From Lepas anatifera (taxonomy: Eukaryota > Arthropoda > Thecostraca > Lepadidae): a stretch of 64,000 bases of DNA. The position numbers and the translations under genes are program-made. Shown piece by piece: positions 1 to 9,096 of this stretch. Location of the stretch: NCBI GenBank assembly GCA_034440635.1, contig JAOTON010001673.1, forward strand, positions 435,001 to 499,000, in the 5' to 3' direction. The notes under the pieces were generated by a model. The model searched no databases. It worked only from the letters and a program-made list of their open reading frames with translations, and had not been told where the DNA came from. Positions within the stretch are counted from its first letter, which is position 1, and each line of letters begins with the position of its first letter.

Positions 1-362
1 GGTCCCCAGGTCGACTTATGTAGGGTCTCAAAACAGCTCAAGGGGCTTGTTCAAGCTCACGGATCCCAGCTTAGCTCAATGACGCTAGAACAGTTCAGGG
101 GCCCCAGACCAGCTCAGGGCTTTTGTTCAGCACAGGCCAGCTCAGATCAGGGCCCAGATCGGCTGATATAGGGTCTCCTCTCATACCAACTCAGGGGGCT
201 CCATTCAAGCTCACGGCCTCCAGCTTAGCCCAGGGACCTTAGAAGAGTTCAGGGCCCCCATACCAGATCAGGGGCCCCAGTTAAGCACAGGGGTACCCAG
301 ATTAGCTCAGGGCCCCAGCTAGGCTTAGGGGGTCCAAGGGTGGCTGATACAGAGTCTCAGAA
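1..362. repeat. Degenerate tandem array, AGCTCAGGGGCCCCAG-type monomers (left part)
   Basis: Loosely spaced repeats of roughly 25-40 bp built on AGCTCAGGGGCCCCAGA. The array is continuous with 3359-3960 once the inserted element 363-3358 is removed. The same monomer type fills the hAT-like elements at 7.7-9.1 kb and 25.0-26.9 kb. No gene is seen here. Confidence 0.8.
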
Positions 363-1419
363 CAGTGGCGTAGCCAGGATTCGGCAAAGGAGGGGTCCGA
401 CTACCGTCGGGGGCCCCAGGCCGGGGGTCCCCTTAGTAACCGGGGCCCACCTCCTATATCTTTTGTATAGTATTTTAACATTCACACGAAGGAAATTTTG
501 TTGTGCCTTTTTAAGCATTTATTCTTATTTTGTTTATAGCTTGATTTTTTCGATCCGACCAAGTGTTGGTAAACTAAGGTCACCAAATATTACGGATGGC
601 CCATACCTTATATGGTAGCGTGGCTATAATAACAGCTTTGTGCCATATTTCGGGAAGTTCAATGTTGATGCGCGCATGATGTTACACCCGAGTCTACCTC
701 GATTCACTCTGGTATAATCAGACATGAAGTTATTGAAGGTCAGTCGTTTTGAGTACGTAGAAATTATCTTCTACGGGGAATGATTAGTAATTATTTCCCG
801 GTGTCGAATCCATGAACTCTTTAATAAGGAAATTTCAAAAGAAACGGAAAAAACGAAAAAATACAAAGGACATGATAATGTGTCCCGAACGTTACATGAC
901 CTCTATTCCGTCGACAGATCCTGTTGAGATCCAGTTACTTTCTTACCCTTGCTATCTTGTAAACGAGCAAATTACCAAGACAAAAGGCGCCTGAGATATC
1001 TATCGCCTTGGATCACTCTGTCATTGTTATTTTCAAACTTTCATATCTATTTTTCTTTTTAGGATTATGCTCATCGATTTCTGTCATTACCCTTGTTTGT
1101 CTGGTTCCCTACGAAAATATTTGAAAGTTGTTTATTTCAGAATATTTAGGAATGTAGTTATTGGTGTTAAGCTAATAGATTAAAATTGACTGAAGTGCCA
1201 AATTCCCTGTTCGATTTGCTCTTATGGTAAAGTTAAATTTTTTGCATTTCCTTCGATAATGGTGCCTGATGGACATGTTTCAATTTGTCTGTATTAGTGC
1301 GCAATAGGGGTAGATACATTTTTTTCCGAGGCATATTATTTTGAAAATTTTTATTCGAGCTCTGGGGCCACCTAAGACCAACACTTGGCGGCACTCACAA
1401 AACTAATTTCGGCCGCTCT

Positions 1420-3290
1420 CCTGATTAGATCTCAGGGGGTCTCTGAGACCGATTCACGGCGCCTCTTGATGAAAACTGGGGGCCCTTGAGAATCCCTCGG
1501 GGCTCCTGAGATTAGTTATCGGCAGCACCTCTGAGACTAATTATTGGCCCCCCAGATTTACTTTGGAGGGGGGGCTGAGACTGACTATCGTGGCCATCCA
1601 GATTAGCTCTTGGGGTCCCCTGAGGCTGTCTTTGGGAGGGGGACTGAGGCTGTGGGGGAGGGGGACTGGGAATGACTTCCAACAGCCCTCTGAGACTTAC
1701 TCTAGGGCGCCCCTGAGACAAACACCGGGGGGGTGGAATCACCTCTGAGACTGAGTTTTTGGCGTTCCTGAGACTGACTCTCGGAGGCCCCCCTGAAATA
1801 GACTTTTGCGAGGCCCTGAGAACCACTCTCTGGGGCCCCTGAGACTAGCTCGGCCCCCCTACCCTGAGACAGACTCCCGGGGCCCCTGAGACTAGCTCGC
1901 CCCCCCCCTGAGACAGACTCCCGAGGCCCCTGATACCGACTTTTGGGGTCCCTGAGACCAACCCTCTGGGGGCCCCTGAAATCTGCTTTCGGGGGACTGG
2001 AGACTGACTCTCAGAGCGGGGGCCTTGAGGCCGACTCAGGACGCCCTGAGAACGAATCTTCAGGGGCCCCTGAGACTGACTCTGGGGGCCGCGTGATCGA
2101 TCAGAGAATCCTTTGCAGTGGTTCAGATTGGCCCAAGGGGGTCTGCGGACGCCTAGGGCCCCCTTGGCTACACCACTGCATCCACACTTTCGGGGGCCCT
2201 CCGAAATCACCATTTGGAGGCCCCTAAAATAATTTCTCCCCCAGACCAATACTCCGGAGCCCCTTGATACTGATGCCCGGGGGCTTCTAAGACCAAGCTC
2301 GGGGCCCCACTTAGATCAGGCTCAGGGGCACCCTTAGACCCATGCTCGAGCTTTTCTCAGGAGTAACTTGACACCGATGTTCCGGGGCCCTCAAGATCAA
2401 TATTTCGAGTCCCTCCCGAGACTAATGCTCGGTACTCTGGAGTCCCTCAATGCCGATACTCGGGGGCCCTGAACCCAGGCTTGGGGGCCCCTGAGACCAA
2501 ACTCTGCGTCCATGAGGTCAATGCTCGTGCCTCACTCATGAGTCCCTCGATATCAATAGTCGGGTGCACCCCGAGGGGGGCCCTGAACCCCTGAGACCAA
2601 GCTCGGGGGCCCCTGAGACCAAGCTTGAGGGGCCCCTGAGACCAAGCTCAGGGGCCCCGAGATCAATGTTCGGTATTCCAGAGCCCTCGATACCGATGAT
2701 CAGGGGCCCCTGAGACCAAGCTCGGAAGGCCCGTGAGACCAAGCTCGGGGGTCCCCTGAGACCACGCTCGGGGGGCCCTGAGACCAAGCTCTGGGGCACC
2801 CTGAGACCAAAATCGAAAGGCCCGTGAGACCAAGATCGAAAGGTCCGTGGGTCCGAGCTCAGGGGGCCCCTGAGATCAATGTTCGGTACTCTGGAGCCCT
2901 CGATGCCGATGATCAGGGGCCCCTGAGACCAAGTTCGGGGGTCCCCTGAGACCAAGCTCGGGCGTTCCCTGAGACCAAGCTCGGAGGGCCCGGACACCAA
3001 GCTCAGGGGCCCCTGAGACAAAGTTCGAGAGGCGCTGAGACCAAGCTCGGGGCCCCTGAAACCAAGCTCGGGGCCCCTGAGACCAAAATCGAAAGGCCCG
3101 TGAGACCGAGCTCAGGGGAGGGGCCCTGAGACCAAGCTCGGGACCCCCTGAGACTGAACCTAAGGGTCCCCCAAGATCAATATTCGGTATTCTGGAGCCC
3201 TCGATACCGATTATCGGGGGTCTCCTGAGACCAAGCTCGGGAGGGCCCCGAGACCAAGCTCAGGGGGCCCCGAGATCAATGTTCGTGTTT
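1420..3290. repeat. Tandem array of CTGAGACCAAGCTCGGGGGCCC-like monomers
   Basis: Around sixty diverged monomers of about 25-32 bp share the core CCCTGAGACCAAGCTCGGGG. The left third (1420-2090) uses CTGAGACTGACTCT variants and the right part (2240-3280) is more regular, with recurrent GATCAATGTTCGGTA inserts. Long open frames here, such as 2536-3021 on the minus strand, are by-products of the repeat and not genes. The array lies wholly inside the TIR-bounded element 363-3358. Confidence 0.85.
2116..2178. other. Internal second copy of the element's right terminus
   Basis: The stretch ending TTGGCTACACCACTG resembles the true right end of the surrounding element at 3296-3358, including GCCCAAGGG, TCYGCGGACSCC and the terminal CTACRCCACTG. 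It interrupts the array and has no visible target duplication. It may be an older terminus captured by array rearrangement or the remnant of another insertion. Confidence 0.5.
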
Positions 3291-3358
3291 TTAGTGCATA
3301 AGGTCAGCCCAAGGGAGTCCGCGGACCCCAGGGACCCCCTCCCCTGGCTACGCCACTG

Positions 3359-3960
3359 TCAGAACATCTCAAGGGGCCCATTCAAGCTCAGTGGTCAGTG
3401 GCTGTAATGCCTTATAGGGGGTCCCAGACCATCTCAGGGGCTCTCAGTTCAACACAAAGGCCAATATTAGCTCTGATGACCAGATAAGCTAAGGGCCCGG
3501 ATCATCCAGGGGCCCCTTGTCGGCATATATGGGGTTTCAGAACAGTTCAGGGTTTCAATTAAAGCTTATAACCCAATTTCAGGGCAGGGGCCCTATTACT
3601 GTGCAGGGGCCTCAGATAAGTTTAGGGTCTTCTGTGCATCACAGGGGATCCAGATAAGCACAAGGGACAATATTAACTTTACGGTCCCAGCTCAGCTCAG
3701 GGGCCCCAGGTCGGTGGATATAGGGCCTGGCCAACTCACGGGGCCCTGTTCAAGGTCACGGCTCCTAGCTCAGTTTAGGCATCCTAGAACAGTTCATGCT
3801 GCCCAAACCACCTCAGGGGCGCTCAGTTCAGCTCAAGAGGCCCAGATTAGCTCGTATGGCATCAGAGACCAGTTCAGGGGCCCCCAGAAGCTCAGGGGAC
3901 CTTAAAATCGACTCATAGGACCTCAACTTAGTTTAGGGGTACAGGTAAGTTTAACGGAGT
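3359..3960. repeat. Degenerate tandem array, continuation of 1-362
   Basis: These are AGCTCAGGGGCCCCAG-type monomers like those at 1-362. The array fades out near 3960. About 140 bp of unique sequence with a G-rich tail then leads to the element end at 4101. Confidence 0.75.
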
Positions 3961-4101
3961 TCCGGGGCAAGCTATCGGGCCAGTTAGAGTTTCTTGCTTG
4001 ATATTACAGTTCTTGATATTCTTATCTCGGTTGCAGGGGCCCATCACTGAGAAGTGGGGGGGCCAGTGGCCCCCCTGGCCCCCCCGGTTCCTACGCCTAT
4101 G

Positions 4102-5377
4102 TTCTGTGGGATCATTCACGACAGAAAGTTCTGGAATACCTTGAAACAGGGAAAGCTATACCAGCTTCTCAACGGAGCCATTTCTGGTCAGAATATTTCA
4201 GATTCAGGCGCTCGAATACCAGCCAGCTGTCAGGAGTAACAAGCTGGCTGAGGCTTAGTACCGACCATTTACAGAGCTCTTCATAGCCTCTATCGGAAAC
4301 TTAAGCCTGCCCTAGTCAAATTTGAATCGTTTGCTGTTTTGGCCAATTGTTGTGCGACTGGCTCCTTACCTCCACGATGGTGGTTCTCATCAGCGCGACA
4401 GAATATAACTTTCTGTGCACAGATACCACAGCTGATGACAAATTGACTTCAGCACATTCAGGGCGATTTCTATTTTAACTTAATGAAAGCACTGCATTGC
4501 ATTTTATGGATAGCTTTGAGGCTCATAGAAGGCTCTAAAGCTGACTATCCGCGACGGAGGAACCCAAATGCATGGTTTAGAACCACTTAGGAAAGCCGCT
4601 AACTATTTCGGAGTCTGAGTGGATCAGTCGGTTAGCGCTTGCGCTTGGCTTGGCCAATGACATTCATTATGTGCTGGGTGTCGTGGGTTCGAGCCCACCC
4701 AGAGGCAGAATCTGGCGCGCTGCTCTAGCCCGAGCTAATTCTTTCCCCCTCTCCTCTGATACCATATGACCTGAGCAGTTGATGCGTTGTTAAACTCCAA
4801 AAATATAATATTCTGTCTTTAAGTATCTTCTGGAATGATGAACGGTATCTGACACAGTAGTAGCACGCACTTCATGCCATAAATGTCCTATATTCCATAT
4901 TATGGCTCGCTGGTGAGCTCCGGGTCTTCTAAACAGACAGTTGTTGGAGACAACCTCTCCTGACAGCCACACGTAAGCCAGCTTGCGCAATTCGAGATAA
5001 TACTCCGGTATTGTGTAGAGGCGCTGAAGTCAATGTGCAAACGCAACTGTTATTTGTGACCAGAAAGTTATAATCTGCTCCGCAAATAAGAATCACAATG
5101 CTGAAGGTAAAAAGGCAGTGATGCAGTACCTGGCCTAAACAGCAAAACCATCCACCTTTCAGTTAGGTAGGCTAAAGTTTCCGACAGAGGCTATGAAGAG
5201 CTCGGCTCGATACCAAGCCTCTCCCAATTTCTCATTCCTGAAAGCTGGATGGTATTCGAGCGCCTGAATCTGAAAGATTCTGACATGAAATGGCTCCGTT
5301 GAGAAGCTGGTGACTGGTATAGCTTCCCCTGTTTCAAGATATTCCAGAACTTACTGTCGTGAATGGTCCCACAGAAC
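4102..5377. repeat. Long inverted repeat (arms about 330 bp)
   Basis: The stretch from 4102 to about 4440 is the reverse complement of about 5050-5377 with many substitutions. Shared landmarks include TTCTGTGGGA, CATTCACGACAG, AGTTCTGGAATA, CTTCTCAACGGAGCCATTTC, TTTCAGATTCAGGCGCTCGA and GAGCTCTTCATAGCCTCT. The loop holds a tRNA-related SINE. A hAT-like element end abuts the left arm at 4101 and the right arm runs on past the homologous point, so the left arm probably continues beyond that element. It may be a fold-back transposon or an inverted duplication; no coding capacity is seen. Confidence 0.75.
4615..4830 (+). mobile_element. tRNA-derived SINE (diverged)
   Basis: A tRNA-like head carries an A-box-like segment (ATCAGTCGGTTAGCGC) and a B box (GGGTTCGAGCCCA). 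It is followed by a body containing CCATATGACCTGAGCAGTTG, then ATGCGTTGTTAAACTCC and a short A-rich tail. The body matches the SINEs at 40539-40720 and 56519-56705 (CCATATGACCCTGGCAGTTG), but the tRNA head is different. No clear target duplication is visible. Confidence 0.65.
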
Positions 5378-5585
5378 GTGGTGTGAAGCTGGTGGAAGAT
5401 TTAGTGAGCCACCTAAAGGGTAAAAAGATGAAACAGGATTTTCTTTTATTATTACCAGAGCTCTTAAATAGTTCGCAGGAGAATAGGGAGAAGCATCTGC
5501 CTCACGACGTTCTCCAGCGATAGTTACTAGAGAAAGGTTCGCCTCCGGAAGGTATTCCTGTTCTGTCGGGATTTAGAGTACTAGG

Positions 5586-6165
5586 GTGCTGAATCCCGAC
5601 AGAACATTCTTACAAATTGCATCGATTCTTCGTTTCTTCTCCAAAACTTCCCCTGGCTGTTCGACCTCGGACATTTCGCTGCAGAGCCTTACTGTACGTA
5701 CCATATGCTCGGGTGAATACGATCAAGTCGAGTCTTTTTGTCAGGGTTCCGAAACTGTGCAATACTTTTTTAGATAACTTTCGCGAAGTTGATATTTGGA
5801 ACTCCTCAACTGGGCAGTATAAACTGAAAGTGAAGAAATTTCTTACGCCGCCAAGAATATAGTTTGATGGCTTCAGTGCAGTGATTCTTGGATTTTTATG
5901 TTTTTTGCTATATTCTATAGTCTTACATTTTAGGATGTTTTTTTTACTTTATGCGATTTTATATCGCGACAATGTCTTTAGGCTCTTTTAGCCTCTTAGT
6001 ATTTGACTTTATTATCTGCTAGTCATATCTTGGGAAATGTACCTATCAATGTGTGTGTATATTGGACCTGTATGATTTTGTTTTATATCCGATGACTTCA
6101 TCTTTAAGTGGGCCTCTGGCCCGTTGGTGATACAATGAATAAACAAACTGAAACTGAATCATTTA
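5586..6165 (+). pseudogene. LINE 3' end relic (reverse transcriptase C-terminus plus 3' UTR)
   Basis: Reading frame 5617-5862 ends in a stretch typical of the C-terminus of LINE ORF2 proteins: LLYVPYARVNTIKSSLFVR, then a PKLCNTFLDNF segment and a lysine-rich tail. This corresponds to the family pattern 'P-aRT-KsSfi-R-P-lWN'. A 3' UTR of about 300 bp follows and ends near 6140-6165 with GAATAAACAAACTGAAAC. An in-frame stop lies upstream and the RT core is missing. The LLYVP-RV-T-K pattern recurs in the minus-strand relic at 16288-16734, suggesting one LINE family. Function is lost. Confidence 0.6.
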
Positions 6166-6829
6166 ATTTCAGGTCTTTTGTGGAATAACATGTATTTGTA
6201 TTGCGCTGCAAATACATCTGACAAGTAGATGCCTGTATGTTAAATCCCATCTACCGCTCTTATACGCACGCACATGCCAGGCTGTCTTTACTGGTAGGTT
6301 ATGCACCCCTTTTATCCCAATTTAACAAGGGGAGACTGCAACGCCGGGTGGCCAATTGCGCCCGAAACATGAAATCTTTAACCGTTTTGAGGCGATCTTT
6401 CCCGCTGTCGTAGACGCTTGGAATGTGGCTCATTGAAATCAGAATTGAATATATAATGGGAAAAAGTGGGTTCGAATCTGAAAAGTAAAAAAATATTTTT
6501 GAACGACCCTGCTGTTAGCTCATGGAAGTTTTTCTTTGCGAGCTGTCCAAGGTTTACTTGATCGTTGTATCTTTAATTTTTGTGTGGGTTTGCGGGCATG
6601 TCTGACCCATATTTCTGTTTGCCATAACAGTGCAGTGCAGTTTGCCATATGACGGCACTGCAGTGTAGGTTGGTCCAGTTTTGAGGTTCACTGGCCTTTG
6701 GCATCTGGTCAAAAGCGTTCGTTCATCCAGTCGCCATTTTTCACTCGTAGAAATACAAAGTCACTTTGTATCTGATGGACTTTCACGCCCTTGAGAACGT
6801 TTCGATCACATTTTGGATATAGGTACATT
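6166..6829. other. No identifiable feature
   Basis: AT-rich intergenic-type sequence. No coding pattern, RNA gene or clear transposon end is seen. Confidence 0.5.
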
Positions 6830-6968
6830 GCCGGAGCCGGAGCCGGAGCCGGTCGGAGCCGACTATTTTGCCCGGAGCCGGAGCCGGAGCCGTTCGGACA
6901 CTTGAACCCGGAGCCGGAGCCGGAGCCGGAGCCGAAATCACAACCCCGGACCGGAGCCGGAGCCGTCC
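6830..6968. repeat. (GGAGCC)n hexanucleotide microsatellite
   Basis: Five blocks of GGAGCC repeats are separated by short interruptions such as CCCGGA and TTCGGACACTTGAACC. The open frames across it (Gly-Ala, Pro-Glu and Ala-Pro dipeptide runs) follow from the repeat and are not evidence for a protein. Confidence 0.9.
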
Positions 6969-7719
6969 AAAATTGTCTCGGCTCCGCATCCCTGGTCAGC
7001 AGGTATTGGTTGTGTTCTGCCGACTAGGTTTGCAGTATGTGGTAGGGGAGAGTGCAGGGGCGCAGCCAGAGCTTTCGTATGGGGGGGGCACACCAACTTT
7101 GAGGGGGACCCCGGGAAAAGGGCACTTTTTAACGTAACCTAAAAAACTTACTATATCTTTGTTTATATAATTTTTGGGCATCTTTGGTTCAATAAAAATG
7201 CAAAGAACTCATTGACGGAGAAGGAAAGCTCGATTAAAACCGAAAAAGGAACAAAATATCGCCAAAATGCCATGGAAGTAGCCAAAACACTACTTTTTTG
7301 GGATAGATTTAAGGACAGCCAACTCATGCAAGTACTTAACATCAGCGGAGCAGGTGATATCTTGTTACAATGTGCAGGTTAAGGCATATTGGAGTCGAAA
7401 TTTTTTTGTTATGCCCACTGGTTTTGTCGTGACGAGTGAGCCCTGGCTGAACGCGGATTAAGTTCCTTGCCTCCCACAATCGCCGTGGGACGCGGAGTGG
7501 CATAGTGTCTTTGGAAGAACATATTTTTGCTGCCGGAAAAATTTGGGAGATACCTTTTGAACTCGTTTATTAAGTTCCATATTCTCAAGGATCGGTCTCA
7601 GTTAAGAGTAAATTAAAGGTGAACAAGCCGGTGGTTTAGATGGGGATGGTGTGACAGGGCTGAAAATTGCAACAACTAGTTCTTCATTTAAATTAATTAG
7701 TAGAAATCCTGGTTTAGGG

Positions 7720-9096
7720 GACTGTGCTCTGAGCTCAGGGGCACATGCCTTTTTATCATCCCTTCCCAGAATCCACCAGTATAATAAACAATTTATATAA
7801 CCTGGGGTGCCTAGGTATCACAAGCGGTTTTAAAGATTCCTCATTCCTCGTTAGCTCCGTTTTACAAGGGGAGTTTCCATTGTGTTCTTATTCCCCATCT
7901 ATTCAAGACCAGCTCTGGGGCCACCAAATGTGGATCAGAGGCCCCCAGAGCAGCTTCCCCATCCCCCAGTTGTGCCTCCAGGGACTAGACTAGCTCAGTG
8001 ACCCCGCCCCGAAATGATGGGCGTTGGCCTTGTGTTATTATTATCTGTCTATTCAAGACCACCTCAGGGGCCCCTGATGTAGATCAGGCCACAAAGCAGC
8101 TCATGCTTCACCCAGGGACTAGACTAGCTCATTGGTCCCAGAGATGAGGTCATCAGACTAGCTCAATGGGCCACAGATAGGCTCATAGGGCCTTAAACCA
8201 GTTCAAGAAGCCCCAGAACAGTTTCAGGCGCCAGATCACCTCAGGGGGCCTCAAGCCAACTTAAGGGGCTCTCACAAGCTCAGCGCCCAGACCAGCTCAG
8301 GGTACACTCAGAACCTAGACCCGCTCTTGGGCCCCAGATCAGCTCTTGGGGCCCCAGATCAGTTCAGGGGCCTCAAGTCAGGTCAGGGGGCAGGATCAAG
8401 TCAGGGCCACTAAATCAGCTCAGGAATCCCTCACCAGCTCGGGGCCCAAGCAGTTCAAAAGCCCCAGAGCTGCTCAGGGAACACCAGATCGGCCCATAGG
8501 GCACCAGATCACCCTCGGGGACAAATAATCAGATCAGTGGTCCCCGACCAGCTCGGGGCTCAGATCAGCTCGGGAATACCAGATCAAGTCAGGAGGCACT
8601 TAATCAGCTCAGGAGCCCCATACCATCCCAGGGGCCCTCATCAGCCTCTGTGGGCCCAGCTCAGCTCAGGGCCTTAGATCTGCTCATGAAATCACGTAAG
8701 GAGGCCCAGATCAGCTTAAAGGGCACCAGATTACTCAGGGGGGCATCAGATGGGCTCAGGAGGCACGAGATCGACTAAGGGGCATTAGTGCAGCTCAGAT
8801 GGCACCAGATCGATCCGCTCGGGGTCCAGATCAGCTCCCAGCCCCCAGACTATGGCAGGAGCCTAAATCAGCTCAGGGAGCAACGTAACAGCTCGGGGGA
8901 CACAAGGTGGGCTCAGGGCCCACCAAACCAGCTCAGGGGGGGACCAGACCATCTAAGGAGATATCAATAATCAGTTGAGGGGGCACCTAATCAGCTGTAG
9001 AGGCACCATATTGACTTAGGAGACAGAATCAACTTGGGGAGGCATCAGATCAGTTCGGGGGCCCGAATCAGCTCAAGGGGCACTAAATCAGCTATT
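7720..9096. repeat. Degenerate AGCTCAGGGGGCACCAGATC array in hAT copy 1
   Basis: Tandem monomers of roughly 22-35 bp are built on CAGATCAGCTCAGGGGGC. The order of variant monomers matches 24985-26855 closely, apart from a block of roughly 380 bp of monomers (around 26000-26380) present only in copy 2, so the array moved as part of the element. The array is cut at 9096 by the LINE insertion and resumes at 11377. Confidence 0.85.

Larger units (their letters stand above)
363..3358. mobile_element. Nested hAT-like element (non-autonomous, 2996 bp) with satellite core
   Basis: The left end is CAGTGGCGTAGCCAGG and the right end is CCTGGCTACGCCACTG, a perfect 16-bp terminal inverted repeat. It is flanked by TCAGAA on both sides (357-362 and 3359-3364). 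On the right the copy extends to TCAGAACA, and on the left TCAGAACA overlaps the element's own CA, so an original 8-bp duplication that lost one CA is possible. The element sits inside the AGCTCAGGGG array, whose monomers resume on the other side. Its interior is AT-rich non-coding DNA (about 440-1380) followed by a different G/C-rich array. No transposase is encoded. Confidence 0.8.
1..4101. mobile_element. Right part of a satellite-bearing hAT-like element, left end outside window
   Basis: The sequence ends at 4101 with a terminus that reads, on the minus strand, CATAGGCGTAGGAACC followed by a G-rich stretch. This is the same style of end as the CATAGGCGGATCCAGG MITEs elsewhere in the window. 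Immediately outside lies TTCTGTGG (4102-4109), and the downstream inverted repeat resumes there, so 4101 looks like a real insertion edge. Inside is a degenerate array of AGCTCAGGGGCCCCAG-type monomers (1-362 and 3359-3960), split by another transposon. The assignment to hAT rests on the shape of the terminus; the left end and its target duplication are not in view. Confidence 0.5.

Noticed and set aside
2536..3021. 161-codon minus-strand open frame with repeated SLVSG/RGP motifs
   Set aside because: It lies entirely in the CTGAGACCAAGCTCGG array; the peptide repeats mirror the DNA repeat and there is no start context or domain.
6783..7027. Gly-Ala and Pro-Glu rich open frames on both strands
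   Set aside because: They are translations of the GGAGCC microsatellite.
7745..7993. 82-codon frame conserved at 25019-25267
   Set aside because: Conservation follows from the two transposon copies being nearly identical throughout; it does not show protein-level constraint.
7055..9096. Regularly repeated monomers resembling a CRISPR array
   Set aside because: Repeats are degenerate, spacers are not uniform in length, and the context is a eukaryotic satellite inside a transposon.
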